NCBI RefSeq assembly: GCF_040548875.1
Contig: NZ_JBEPSJ010000003.1
Span: 355,872-419,871 of the forward strand
Length of the DNA: 64,000 bases
Source: Conyzicola nivalis_A
GTDB taxonomy: Bacteria > Actinomycetota > Actinomycetes > Actinomycetales > Microbacteriaceae
Direction: 5' to 3'
The position numbers were made by a program, and so were the translations under genes. Position 1 is the first letter of the stretch, and each line of letters opens with the position of its first letter. Of the stretch, positions 51,929-60,476 are shown one piece after another. Below the pieces are notes generated by a model. The model searched no databases, was not told the origin of the DNA, and was given only the letters and a program-made list of their open reading frames with translations.

Positions 51929-53191
51929 CTACTCCGAACGGCCATTAAGCACGTTGTGCGCTTGTGCGAGCGAGTGCCCAATGATATTTGCGAGGCCCGT
52001 GCCGGCGATAGCCTCTCCCACGGCGGTTATGCCGTCGGGCGCCTCCTCGGTGGCCGTGGTGCGCGACCACTGCACGCGGGCGAAGTCGAGCACGGCGTCT
52101 GGGGCGATCTCGACACCCAGGAGGGCAGCGGCATCCGCTCTCGCCGTCTCGGCCAGATTCTGGGGCTCGTCGCCGTACGACAGGCGCAGCACGTGCTTGC
52201 CATCGGCCCGCTCGGCGAGCCACGGCCACTTCGCGGTCGCGTGCGTGAGGGCGCGGGCGCGGATGCCGTCGGCCCCGTTGGCGACGAGGACCCCGGTTCC
52301 GCGCGGGGCCGCGTCGAGCGCCGGCACATCGACCACGAGTGTGGCGAGGGTCACGATCCGGGGCGGCGATCCGTCGGAGGGCAGCAGACCGGGAGCCGCG
52401 ACGACGATGTGTCCGCCGAGGACGTCGTCGTCGATGGTCACGCTTCCCACGGTGACGGCGCTCGCGCGGGTGTTCAGGCGCACGTCAGCGCCGAAGCGCT
52501 GCAGGTCGGCGACGAGTTCGTCGACGATGCGGGCGACCCCGCCGCGGATTCCGGCCACCGCGCTGCCGGCGGGGGCGGCGACGCGCAGCGAGCGTACGGC
52601 CCGGGCGAGGGAGCCCTCGCGGCGTAGGGCCGCGCGTAGGTGCGGTGCAACCCGGTCGAGTTCGAGGTCGTCGGGCGAGGCGGAGTGCACGCCGTGCACC
52701 ACCGGTGCGACGAGCTTGTCGAGCACGTCGTCGCCCATGCGCCGGCGCACCAGCTCGCCCAGCGTGGCCGACTTGGCGCCCGCCGTGCCCGGGAGCATCG
52801 CGTCGCGGGCGAACGCGCGCAGGGCCGCGCTGGTCCCGAGCACCGCGATCACGTCTTCGGCGACGGGCGATCCCGGGATGCCGAGCAGGCTCGTCGCCGG
52901 CAGCGGAACGGCGGGGCCTGCGGCGGGCTGCAGCCACGCGCCCGCAGGGTTCGGCAGCACGATCTCGTCGCCGAGACCGAGGTCGCGCACGAGCGCCTCG
53001 ACGGTTCCGCCGCGGGTCGCGAAGCTCTCTGCGCCCGAGTCGAGGCTGATCCCGCCGACCACGTGGCGGGAGACGTTGCCGCCGAGCCGGTCGGACGCCT
53101 CGAGCACGATGACGCTGAATCCATCGATCAGCAGCGTGCGGGCGATCACGAGCCCCGCGATGCCGCCGCCGACGACTACGACATCGCTCAT
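51929..53191 (-). CDS. cgoX: Coproporphyrinogen III oxidase (HemY-type)
   Basis: The 420-residue FAD enzyme oxidises coproporphyrinogen III to coproporphyrin III (HemY family). It has VVVGGGIAGLVIARTLL (residues 4-20), GGISLDSGAESFATRGG near 46 and the C-terminal FAD signature ITAVGEAIAGTGLANIIGHSLAQA. The start overlaps hemE stop by 4 nt (ATGA). The lack of any hemG or hemF supports the coproporphyrin route. Confidence 0.93.
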   Translation of the reverse strand: MSDVVVVGGGIAGLVIARTLLIDGFSVIVLEASDRLGGNVSRHVVGGISLDSGAESFATRGGTVEALVRDLGLGDEIVLPNPAGAWLQPAAGPAVPLPATSLLGIPGSPVAEDVIAVLGTSAALRAFARDAMLPGTAGAKSATLGELVRRRMGDDVLDKLVAPVVHGVHSASPDDLELDRVAPHLRAALRREGSLARAVRSLRVAAPAGSAVAGIRGGVARIVDELVADLQRFGADVRLNTRASAVTVGSVTIDDDVLGGHIVVAAPGLLPSDGSPPRIVTLATLVVDVPALDAAPRGTGVLVANGADGIRARALTHATAKWPWLAERADGKHVLRLSYGDEPQNLAETARADAAALLGVEIAPDAVLDFARVQWSRTTATEEAPDGITAVGEAIAGTGLANIIGHSLAQAHNVLNGRSE

Positions 53192-54243
53192 CCGGCGTGG
53201 ACCTGCTCCACGATGCGGGTGAGCACGTCGGGGTCGGTCTCCGGGGGAACGCCGTGGCCCAGGTTGAGCACGTGCGCGGGGGCGACCCGTCCGCGGTCGA
53301 TAACGTCGTTGACGTGCGCCTCGAGGATGTGCGCCGGGGCACCGAGCAGCGCGGGGTCGAGGTTGCCCTGGAGGGGCACCGTCCCGCCCAGTCGGCGGTT
53401 GGCCTCGTCGAGCGGGATGCGCCAGTCGACGCCCATCGCGTCGGCGCCGATGTCGCGCATCGCCGCGAGCACCTCGCCGCTGCCGACCCCGAAGTGCACC
53501 TTGGGCACGTCGTATCCGCGCAGGTGGGAGAGCGCGCGCTTGGAGTGCGGCGCGACCCGGCGCACGTACTGCTGCTCGCTGAGCGAGCCGACCCAGGAGT
53601 CGAAGAGCTGGACGGCGGACGCCCCGGCGAGCACCTGCGCCTCGAGGAAGGCACCGCTCACGTCGGCGCACCAGTTGAGCAGTGTCGCCCAGGCGTGCGG
53701 CTCGCTGTACATCATGGTGCGGGCGCGCAACTGGTCTTTCGAGGGGCCGCCCTCGACGAGGTAGGAGGCGAGGGTGAACGGGGCGCCGGCGAAGCCGATG
53801 AGCGGGGTGGAGCCGAGCTCGGCGACGGTGCGCGCCACGCCCTCGATGATCGGCGCGAGAGCGGCCGGGTCGAGAGGGCGCAGAGCCGCGACATCCGCGA
53901 CGCTCCTGATCGGGTTGGCCAGCACGGGGCCGCGACCCGGCACGATCTCGACGTCGACACCTGCGAGTTTGATGGGAATCACGATGTCGCTGAAGAAGAT
54001 CGCGGCGTCGACGCCGTGACGGCGCACCGGCTGGAGCGTGATCTCGCTCGACAGCTCGGGAGTGAGGCAGGCGTCGAGCATCGCGTGTCCGACGCGGAGT
54101 TCCCGGTATTCCGGCAGCGATCGGCCCGCCTGGCGCATGAACCACACGGGCGGGGTGGCCTGGCGTTCCCCGCGGTACGCGCGAATCAGCGGAGCATCGG
54201 CCGTGCGGCCGTCGACGAGGGGATGGTTATCTGGCAGGGTCAC
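53188..54243 (-). CDS. hemE: Uroporphyrinogen decarboxylase
   Basis: The 351-residue enzyme removes four carboxyls from uroporphyrinogen III. PPVWFMRQAGRSLPEYRELR near 30-50 carries the conserved Arg; GFAGAPFTLASYLVEGG and LQLFDSWVGSLS-like segments follow. It starts with GTG 54243, with only 17 bp between it and the divergent hemA start, so a leaderless mRNA is likely. It opens the heme operon. Confidence 0.95.
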   Translation of the reverse strand: MTLPDNHPLVDGRTADAPLIRAYRGERQATPPVWFMRQAGRSLPEYRELRVGHAMLDACLTPELSSEITLQPVRRHGVDAAIFFSDIVIPIKLAGVDVEIVPGRGPVLANPIRSVADVAALRPLDPAALAPIIEGVARTVAELGSTPLIGFAGAPFTLASYLVEGGPSKDQLRARTMMYSEPHAWATLLNWCADVSGAFLEAQVLAGASAVQLFDSWVGSLSEQQYVRRVAPHSKRALSHLRGYDVPKVHFGVGSGEVLAAMRDIGADAMGVDWRIPLDEANRRLGGTVPLQGNLDPALLGAPAHILEAHVNDVIDRGRVAPAHVLNLGHGVPPETDPDVLTRIVEQVHAG

Positions 54244-54248
54244 GGAGT

Positions 54249-54256
54249 TAACATTA
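54249..54256. promoter_or_regulatory. Overlapping divergent promoters of hemA and hemE
   Basis: TAACAT (54249-54254) lies 6 bp before the hemA GTG. ACATTA (54251-54256) reads TAATGT on the minus strand, 7 bp before the hemE GTG. A -10 at these positions would start each transcript at its own initiation codon. The two -10 elements share four bases, so use of one probably excludes the other. Confidence 0.5.
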
Positions 54257-54260
54257 GATT

Positions 54261-55520
54261 GTGCTTCTCTGCCTGACCGCTAACCATCAGAATGCCAGCT
54301 TCGATCTGCTCGAGAAGCTGTCCATCGGCGCGCCCGCCGCCGCGTCGAGCCTGGTCAGCGGCAGTGCGTTCGTCACCGGCGCCGTCGTGCTCGCCACCTG
54401 CAACCGGTTCGAGGCCTATCTCGACATCGACGAGCCGCTCACCGGAGCGACCGCCGTGGCGGTGCAGTCGACCATCGACGCCATGAGCTACGCGAGCGGG
54501 GTGCTGCCCGACGAGCTGCGCCGCTCGGTGAAGGTCATCACGGGCGACGCCGTGGCCGGCCACCTGTTCTCGGTGACCGCCGGGCTCGAGTCGGTCGTCG
54601 TCGGCGAAGACGAGATCTCCGGGCAGGTGGGGCGCGCGCTCGAGGCGGCCCGTGCGTCGGGCACCGCGTCGTCGACGCTCGACACCCTCTTCCAGAACGC
54701 TGCACGCACCTCGCGCGACGTCAAGAACCACACCTCGCTCGGCGGGGCAGGCCGATCGCTCGTGCGCCTCGCTCTCGAGCTCGCATCGAGCCGCGTGACC
54801 GACTGGTCGCAGACCCGCGTGCTGCTCGTCGGCACCGGCCAGTACGCCGCGACGACCCTCGCCGCCCTTCGCGACCGCGGCGCCGTCGACGTGCGCGTCT
54901 TCTCGCCGAGCGGGCGCGCCGCGAAGTTCGCGGCGAAGTACGGCATCGCCTTCGAGACCTCGCTCCCCTCGGCCATCGCGGCCTCGGACGTCGTGGTCAC
55001 CTGTACCTCGACGATGGCCGTGTCGACGACAGACGTCACCGACGACACCCGCCGTCTCGTCATCGACCTGGGCCTCCCCCGCAACGTCGACCCCGCCGTC
55101 GCCCTGATGCCCGGCGTGGAGCTGCTCGACCTCGACCTCATCAGCAAGCACGCCCCGGTCGAGGCGCTCACCGCCGCCACAGACGCCCGCGCCCTCATCG
55201 GCGACGCCGCCGCCTCGTTCACCTCCGCCGCGACCGTGGAACCGGCGATCGTGGCCTTCCGCTCGCACATCTTCGACCTGCTCGACGGCGAGATCGAGCG
55301 CGTCGAGCGCCGATCCGGCGACAGCACCGAGACCGTGGCCGCGCTGCGTCACCTCGCCGGCGTGCTGCTGCACGGCCCGTCGGTGCGCGCTCGCGAGCTG
55401 GCCCGCGAGGGTCGTGCCGACGAGTTCGCGGCGGCGCTCGACGCCCTCTATGGCGTGGGCCCCGGCGCCGCGACCGTGCGCCCTCTGCTCGCCGCCGAGG
55501 ATGACGAACTCGCCGGCTGA
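54261..55520 (+). CDS. hemA: Glutamyl-tRNA reductase
   Basis: The 419-residue enzyme makes glutamate-1-semialdehyde from glutamyl-tRNA. The catalytic Cys lies in VLATCNRFEAYL near 50; the Rossmann motif VLLVGTGQYAATTLAAL is near 190, and a dimerisation domain ends the protein. It starts with GTG 54261 and is divergent from hemE. Its 3' end overlaps the next gene by 20 nt. Confidence 0.95.
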   Translation: MLLCLTANHQNASFDLLEKLSIGAPAAASSLVSGSAFVTGAVVLATCNRFEAYLDIDEPLTGATAVAVQSTIDAMSYASGVLPDELRRSVKVITGDAVAGHLFSVTAGLESVVVGEDEISGQVGRALEAARASGTASSTLDTLFQNAARTSRDVKNHTSLGGAGRSLVRLALELASSRVTDWSQTRVLLVGTGQYAATTLAALRDRGAVDVRVFSPSGRAAKFAAKYGIAFETSLPSAIAASDVVVTCTSTMAVSTTDVTDDTRRLVIDLGLPRNVDPAVALMPGVELLDLDLISKHAPVEALTAATDARALIGDAAASFTSAATVEPAIVAFRSHIFDLLDGEIERVERRSGDSTETVAALRHLAGVLLHGPSVRARELAREGRADEFAAALDALYGVGPGAATVRPLLAAEDDELAG

Positions 55521-56103
55521 GCCGCGGCCGGTCGCCTACCGGTTGGAGTCGCCGATCTCGACGTCGCGTCTCGTTCTGCGCCCGTACGCCGTCGCCGACA
55601 TCGACGACTACCTCGCCTACTACTCCCGCGACGACGTCACGCGGTTCCTGCTGCACGGTCCGATCACGCGGCAGGAGGCCGAGAAACGGCTGCGATCCCG
55701 CGAGACGGCGACGGGTCTGAACGTAGACGGCGACCTGCTCGTGCTCGCGATCGAACTGCGGGAGACGGCGGATGCCCCGGCGAGGGTCGTCGGCGATGTC
55801 GACATGCAGCTCAAGAGCGCGGTGAACGGCCAGGCCACGATCGGCTGGGCGCTCCACCCCGATGTTCATGGTCTGGGATACGCCGCGGAGGCCGCCTCGG
55901 CCCTGCTGGATCTCGCGTTCACGGAGGCGGGGGTGCACCGCGTGTACGCCGAGCTGGACCCACGCAACGAGGCATCCGCCGCCCTGTGCCGCCGCCTCGG
56001 GATGCGCCACGAGGCGCACTTCGTCGACGAGCTGTTCTTCAAGGGCGCCTGGGGCGACACCGACATCTACGCCATCCTCGACAGCGAGTGGCCTCGCGGC
56101 TGA
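55501..56103 (+). CDS. GNAT family N-acetyltransferase (RimJ-like)
   Basis: The 200-residue protein has the GNAT fold: TSRLVLRPYAVADIDDYLAYYSR, then WALHPDVHGLGYAAEAASALLDLAF with the acetyl-CoA R/Q-x-x-G-x-G/A loop replaced by HGLGYA, and NEASAALCRRLGMR. This is the RimJ/RimL type. ATG 55501 overlaps hemA by 20 nt, so translation may be coupled. Substrate unknown. Confidence 0.85.
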   Translation: MTNSPAEPRPVAYRLESPISTSRLVLRPYAVADIDDYLAYYSRDDVTRFLLHGPITRQEAEKRLRSRETATGLNVDGDLLVLAIELRETADAPARVVGDVDMQLKSAVNGQATIGWALHPDVHGLGYAAEAASALLDLAFTEAGVHRVYAELDPRNEASAALCRRLGMRHEAHFVDELFFKGAWGDTDIYAILDSEWPRG

Positions 56104-56120
56104 GTCGCAACGGGCGGCCG

Positions 56121-56411
56121 CTACGCCGGCTTGCTCGCCTTGCCATCGAGCCACAGCGTGTCGGAGTCGTCGCGATGCACACCGGTCGTGCCGACGTGCT
56201 TGGCGTCGATCTGGTCGCCCTTCTTGATGACGTGCACCAGCGCCATCCCGTGCCCGCGACCGAGCCCGTAGTCGGCTTTGAGCCACTCGAGGATCTCGCC
56301 GGCCTTCACGTCGTCGCCGGCGAGCCCCCTCTTCTCGGCGATCTCGACGAGCTGCCGCGGGGTGAGCCCCGTCTTGTCTTCGATGGTGTCGAGATAGGCC
56401 TGGAATGACAC
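56121..56411 (-). CDS. DUF4287 family protein
   Basis: The 96-residue protein fits DUF4287: SFQAYLDTIEDKTGLTPRQLVEIAEKRG with helices, then LKADYGLGRGHGMALVHVIKKG, a C-terminal strand region and Lys-rich end. It is soluble and its role is unknown. It is convergent with the GNAT gene. Confidence 0.8.
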   Translation of the reverse strand: MSFQAYLDTIEDKTGLTPRQLVEIAEKRGLAGDDVKAGEILEWLKADYGLGRGHGMALVHVIKKGDQIDAKHVGTTGVHRDDSDTLWLDGKASKPA

Positions 56412-56436
56412 GTCGATCGCCTTTCGTCGGTTTGCC

Positions 56437-56452
56437 GCCTACTCAACCAGCG
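56437..56452. repeat. Fragment of the GGTTGAGTAG repeat
   Basis: GCCTACTCAACCAGCG at 56437-56452 matches the outer right arm of the repeat at 18523-18624. No partner arm is present, so it is a solo half just below the ybdD stop. Confidence 0.6.
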
Positions 56453-56459
56453 ATTCCGC

Positions 56460-56651
56460 TCAGCAGCAACGCCCCTGGGGGCTCGTGTCCTGGCGGTCGG
56501 TCCTGTCGCGCCAGAACTCGCGCTCGGTCATCACCGGCACCGCACCGCCGTGCTCCCCCTGCACGTGCGCGAGGTACTTGTCGTAGGCGTCCTCCCCCAT
56601 GAGCCCGCGAACGTACCAGCGCACTCCCCGCGCGAGGTCGACGACGCCCAT
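56460..56651 (-). CDS. YbdD/YjiX family protein (DUF466), CstA partner
   Basis: The 63-residue protein has the DUF466 signature RWYVRGLMGEDAYDKYLAH near 11-29 and MTEREFWRDR near 41-50. Proteins of this kind occur with CstA/BtsT pyruvate transporters and are thought to modulate them. ATG and the cstA stop share one base (TGATG), giving translational coupling. The C-terminal RCC is unusual. Confidence 0.85.
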   Translation of the reverse strand: MGVVDLARGVRWYVRGLMGEDAYDKYLAHVQGEHGGAVPVMTEREFWRDRTDRQDTSPQGRCC

Positions 56652-58900
56652 CAGTGGCCACCCCTCCTCGGTTTTGCGGGCAGCGCGTCCCACTGCTCCT
56701 GGATCTCCTTCTCCGCCGGCGTCGCCATGAGCGAGGCGGGGGCGAAGATCTTCGACGGCACGGCCGCGTCTTCGCTGCTGTCGTCGGCTCCGCGACGGGC
56801 GGCCTTGATCGTGGCGACGATCGCCGTGATGATCACGATGATCGCGAGGGTGACGAAGAGGATCGACAGGATGCCCTGCACCATGGTGTTGCGCACGACG
56901 GCGTTCATCGCCTCGACGGTCGGGGCGGTGCCGAAGCTCGTCTCGCCGTCGGCGAGCGCCTGTCGGAACGCGGCGTTCTGGGCGAAGTACCCGATGGCCG
57001 GGACCGGCGAGAAGATCTTCAGGAACGAGGCCGAGATCGTGACGACCGACGCGAACGCTAGGGGCAGCGCCACGATCCAGCGGTACCTGAAGTAGCCGCG
57101 CTTCGCGATGATCGCCAGGCAGACGGCGAGGGCGATCGCCGCGAGCAGCTGGTTGGCGATGCCGAAGAGCGGGAAGAGGGTGTTGATCCCGCCGAGCGGG
57201 TCTGTGACCCCCATCAGCAGGATGGCTCCCCATGCCGCCACCATGATCGCCGTGGCGATCCAGGCGCCCACCCGCCACGAGGTGTTCTTGAACTTCGGGA
57301 TGACGTTGCCGATCGAGTCCTGCAGCATAAAGCGGGCGACGCGGGTTCCGGCGTCGACGGCGGTGAGGATGAACAGCGCCTCGAACATGATGGCGAAGTG
57401 GTACCAGAAGGCCATGAGCCCGCTGCCGCCGATGAGCTGCTGCATGATGTTGGCGAGGCCGACCGCGAGGGTCGGCGCCCCGCCGGTGCGCGAGACGATC
57501 GACTCCTCGCCCACGTCGTTCGCGGTCTGCTCGAGCATCTCCGGCGTGAGGTTCACGCCCTGCAGGCCGAGGCCGTTGACGAAGGCCACTGCGCCCTCGA
57601 TCGTGCCGCCGGTCGCCGCCGCCGAGGCGTTCATTGCGAAGTAGATGCCGCGGTCGATCGACAGCGCGGCGACGAGGGCCATGATGGCCACGAACGACTC
57701 CATCAGCATTCCGCCGTAGCCGATGAAGCGGGTCTGCCGCTCCTTCTCGATGAGCTTCGGGGTGGTTCCGGATGCGATGAGCGCGTGGAACCCGGAGAGA
57801 GCGCCACAGGCGATGGTGACGAACAGGAAGGGGAAGAGCGTGCCGCTGACCACGGGGCCGGTGCCGGTGGTCGCGAACTCGCTGACCGCCGGCGCGAAGA
57901 TCTCGGGGCGCACGATGATGATCGCGAGGGCGAGCATGAGGATCGTGCCGATCTTCATAAACGTGGAGAGGTAGTCACGCGGGGCGAGCAGCAGCCACAC
58001 CGGCAGCACCGCGGCGACGAAACCGTAGACGATGATGCCGATGGCCAGCGGCACCTTGTCGATCGTGAACAGCGCCACGCCCCAGTCGGTCTCGGCGACG
58101 GCCCCGCCCGCGATGATCGCGGCGAGCAGCAGCACGAAGCCGATGATCGACACCTCGGTGACCTTGCCCGGGCGCAGGAAGCGCAGGTAGCAGCCCATGA
58201 AGAGCGCGATCGGGATGGTCATCGCGACCGAGAAGACTCCCCACGGGCTCTCGGCGAGCGCGTTCACCACCACGAGGGCGAGGATCGCGACGATGATGAC
58301 CATGATCGTCAGGGTGGCGATGATGGCTGCCGTCCCGCCGACACGGCCGAGCTCGTCCCTGGCCATCTGGCCGAGCGAACGCCCGCCCCGGCGCATCGAG
58401 AAGAACATCACCAGGTAGTCCTGCACGGCACCGGCGAGCACGACGCCGACGATGATCCAGATGGTGCCCGGCAGGTATCCCATCTGCGCCGCCAGCACGG
58501 GGCCGACCAGCGGGCCGGCTCCCGCGATGGCCGCGAAGTGGTGGCCGTAGAGCACCCGGCGGTCGGTGACCGCGTAGTCCTTTCCGTCTGCCTTGTACTC
58601 CGCCGGGGTCGCTCGGGTGTCGTCGGGCTTGACGAGGTGCTTCTCGATGTACTTCGAGTAGAACCGGTAGCCGATGAAGTAGGTGCAGACCGCCGCGAAG
58701 ACGAACCAGATGGCGTTGACGGTCTCGCCGCGCACCACGGCCAGGATGACCCAGCTCACCCCGCCGAGGAGGGCGATCGCGACCCAGATCGCGATCTTCA
58801 GCGGGGTCCATCTGCGCTCTTCGGCCTCGAGCACCTGCGGGTCTACCGCGACGGGCGGATGCTTCGGATCGGTGCGCTCGGTCGACGACGTGTTTGACAT
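56651..58900 (-). CDS. cstA: Carbon starvation protein / pyruvate transporter CstA
   Basis: The 749-residue carrier has about 16-18 hydrophobic segments and CstA signatures: YGHHFAAIAGAGPLVGPVLAAQMGYLPG near 95-120, VQDYLVMFFSMRRGGRSLGQMAR near 140, GFHALIASGTTPKLI and a MTG-like NIMQQLIGG region. It probably imports pyruvate or peptides. GGGGAG precedes ATG 58900; open codons upstream are not CstA-like. It forms an operon with the YbdD gene. Confidence 0.93.
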   Translation of the reverse strand: MSNTSSTERTDPKHPPVAVDPQVLEAEERRWTPLKIAIWVAIALLGGVSWVILAVVRGETVNAIWFVFAAVCTYFIGYRFYSKYIEKHLVKPDDTRATPAEYKADGKDYAVTDRRVLYGHHFAAIAGAGPLVGPVLAAQMGYLPGTIWIIVGVVLAGAVQDYLVMFFSMRRGGRSLGQMARDELGRVGGTAAIIATLTIMVIIVAILALVVVNALAESPWGVFSVAMTIPIALFMGCYLRFLRPGKVTEVSIIGFVLLLAAIIAGGAVAETDWGVALFTIDKVPLAIGIIVYGFVAAVLPVWLLLAPRDYLSTFMKIGTILMLALAIIIVRPEIFAPAVSEFATTGTGPVVSGTLFPFLFVTIACGALSGFHALIASGTTPKLIEKERQTRFIGYGGMLMESFVAIMALVAALSIDRGIYFAMNASAAATGGTIEGAVAFVNGLGLQGVNLTPEMLEQTANDVGEESIVSRTGGAPTLAVGLANIMQQLIGGSGLMAFWYHFAIMFEALFILTAVDAGTRVARFMLQDSIGNVIPKFKNTSWRVGAWIATAIMVAAWGAILLMGVTDPLGGINTLFPLFGIANQLLAAIALAVCLAIIAKRGYFRYRWIVALPLAFASVVTISASFLKIFSPVPAIGYFAQNAAFRQALADGETSFGTAPTVEAMNAVVRNTMVQGILSILFVTLAIIVIITAIVATIKAARRGADDSSEDAAVPSKIFAPASLMATPAEKEIQEQWDALPAKPRRGGH

Positions 58901-59535
58901 GCTTCTCCCCATTGAGACCACGAACTGAACTGTCGTCACCACGCTAACACGAGCGTGGCCCCCATTCGGGGGCGCGCCGGAGGCATGGGAATCGCGCCAG
59001 CGAATCCGCGACACCAGTGCCGACCGAGCCTGCGTAGGAGGCGGGCACACCTCGTCACTCGCGACCCTCCCAGCCCGGGCCGCGGCCGCGCGATCTGCGC
59101 CATTTGGGGCGGTTTGGTCGAGAAACAGCCCTACACGACGCAGGTCAGAGCGCTGAGGCGGCAGATTGCGTCGGCAGGGAGCGGGCGGATGGGCGGATGG
59201 GAGCAGGCGGGGCGGATGGCGGATAGGAGCAGGCGGGGCGGATAGGCGAATGGGAGAAGGCGGGGCGGATGGGCGGATGGGAGCAGGCGGGGCGGATGGC
59301 GGATAGGAGCAGGCGGGGCGGATGGCGCGCCGCAGCCGGGCCTGCCAAGGACCCCTTCGGCGCGCCGCAGCCGGGCTTGCGGGAGACCCGTCTGGCCCGC
59401 CGGAGACCTGACTGGCCGCTAGTGGCTGAAACTCGACCCGACATGCGGCCGCAACTGGCCACCTAGCGCATCGATGGCACCGAGCGCCCGGCGCCGAGCC
59501 GCCGGAACCTGCAGCGGTAGAGCCCGCGAACGTGG
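58901..59535. other. 635-bp non-coding region upstream of cstA
   Basis: No convincing coding sequence is present. It holds CCACGCT (58939-58945) and AGCGTGG (58952-58958), a 7-bp inverted repeat about 40 bp before cstA, and CCCCC-ATTC-GGGGG (58959-58972). It also has a minisatellite (59181-59325) and a duplicated GGCGCGCCGCAGCCGGGC at 59324-59341 and 59359-59376. cstA and the beta-lactamase-like gene are on the same strand, so this is the cstA leader plus inert sequence. Confidence 0.6.
59181..59325. repeat. 26/27-bp minisatellite, about five units
   Basis: Units of GGGGCGGATGG(G)CGGATAGGAGCAGGC repeat head to tail with small variants, including GGCGAATGGGAGAAGGC. Unit lengths alternate between 26 and 27 bp. 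It is likely to vary in copy number between strains. Confidence 0.8.
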
Positions 59536-60444
59536 CTAGTGCACGTAGTCGAGCAGCTCCTGGCCCACCGTGCGCATCGTGTCGACCACGCTCAGCCGGC
59601 GTGCGAGGGAGTCGTCGGTGAAGTGCACCGAGACGGCGTACGAGACGGCCGCGCGCCGCCCGCGCAGGGCTCCGGCCTCTGACCGCACCCCGACATCCGT
59701 GCCCGTCTTGTTGATCAGCAGTGTGGCGTGGTCGGGGCTGCGGTGCGAGAGCGGGTCGAGTCCGAACGCGCTGGCGACGAGCGAGAGATCGCTGTTGAGC
59801 GACAGCCACCCCATGACGCGCTGGCTCGTGACGGCGTCGACGACCTCCTCGCGGGCGAGCATCCCGAAGAGCTTCGCGAGCTCGGCGGTCGACCCGACAG
59901 AGAGCTGCGGCGCGTCGTCGGGACCGCGGGTGTCGCGGGCGAAGTCGAGCAGCGCCGTGCGCGTCAGGCCGAGCGACTCGGTTCGCGCGCGCACCGCGTC
60001 GAGGCCGACCCGGTTGAGCAGCAGGTTCATGGCGAGGTTGTCGCTCGACGAGCCGACGAGCATGGCCAGGTCGGCGACCGGCAGGGCCGGCGCCTGCATG
60101 TGCTGCCAGACCCCGGCCTGGCCGACGAGACCGAGCGGGGGCTTGTCGAGGATGCCGTAGCCGGAGTCGTCACGCGCGGTGAGCCGCGCCGACACCTCGA
60201 TGAGCAGCAGCACCTTGCCGATGCTGGCTGTGGGCAGCACGATGCGGTCGTCGATCGCGACGAGAGTGGCTCCCGACGAGAGGTCGAGCACGTTCGCGGA
60301 GACCTGTGCGCCCTCGTAGGCCAGCCGGCCGAGCGCCCGGAACGACGCGGCGAATTTCGGCATCCGCACGTCGCTGGCATGCCTGCCCGGCGTGGCGGCT
60401 CGCAGCCGGTCCGTGCGTTCTCTGATTCTGGCTACTTGCGCCAC
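59536..60444 (-). CDS. Class A beta-lactamase-fold serine hydrolase
   Basis: The 302-residue protein carries the SxxK motif (Ser74-Lys77 in PTASIGKVLL), SDN (Ser135-Asp136-Asn137) and KTG (247-249). No clear E166-type omega-loop Glu is seen, and there is no signal peptide. It is a PBP/beta-lactamase-like family enzyme rather than a proven resistance factor. It starts with GTG 60444; ATG 60363 is an alternative start that removes a basic N-terminus. Confidence 0.78.
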   Translation of the reverse strand: MAQVARIRERTDRLRAATPGRHASDVRMPKFAASFRALGRLAYEGAQVSANVLDLSSGATLVAIDDRIVLPTASIGKVLLLIEVSARLTARDDSGYGILDKPPLGLVGQAGVWQHMQAPALPVADLAMLVGSSSDNLAMNLLLNRVGLDAVRARTESLGLTRTALLDFARDTRGPDDAPQLSVGSTAELAKLFGMLAREEVVDAVTSQRVMGWLSLNSDLSLVASAFGLDPLSHRSPDHATLLINKTGTDVGVRSEAGALRGRRAAVSYAVSVHFTDDSLARRLSVVDTMRTVGQELLDYVH

Positions 60445-60476
60445 CGATGGCCTCTACCGTGCGCTCGCTTGCGAGG

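Noticed and set aside
58955..59245. Possible 96-codon gene upstream of cstA
   Set aside because: Low-complexity, crosses into the minisatellite, and has no ribosome site or recognisable domain.
59181..59325. CRISPR array or repeat-protein gene
   Set aside because: Units are contiguous without spacers, and neither strand gives a supported reading frame with a start and ribosome site.
59536..60444. Antibiotic-resistance beta-lactamase
   Set aside because: The SxxK, SDN and KTG motifs are present but no signal peptide or clear omega-loop Glu is seen, so resistance is not supported.
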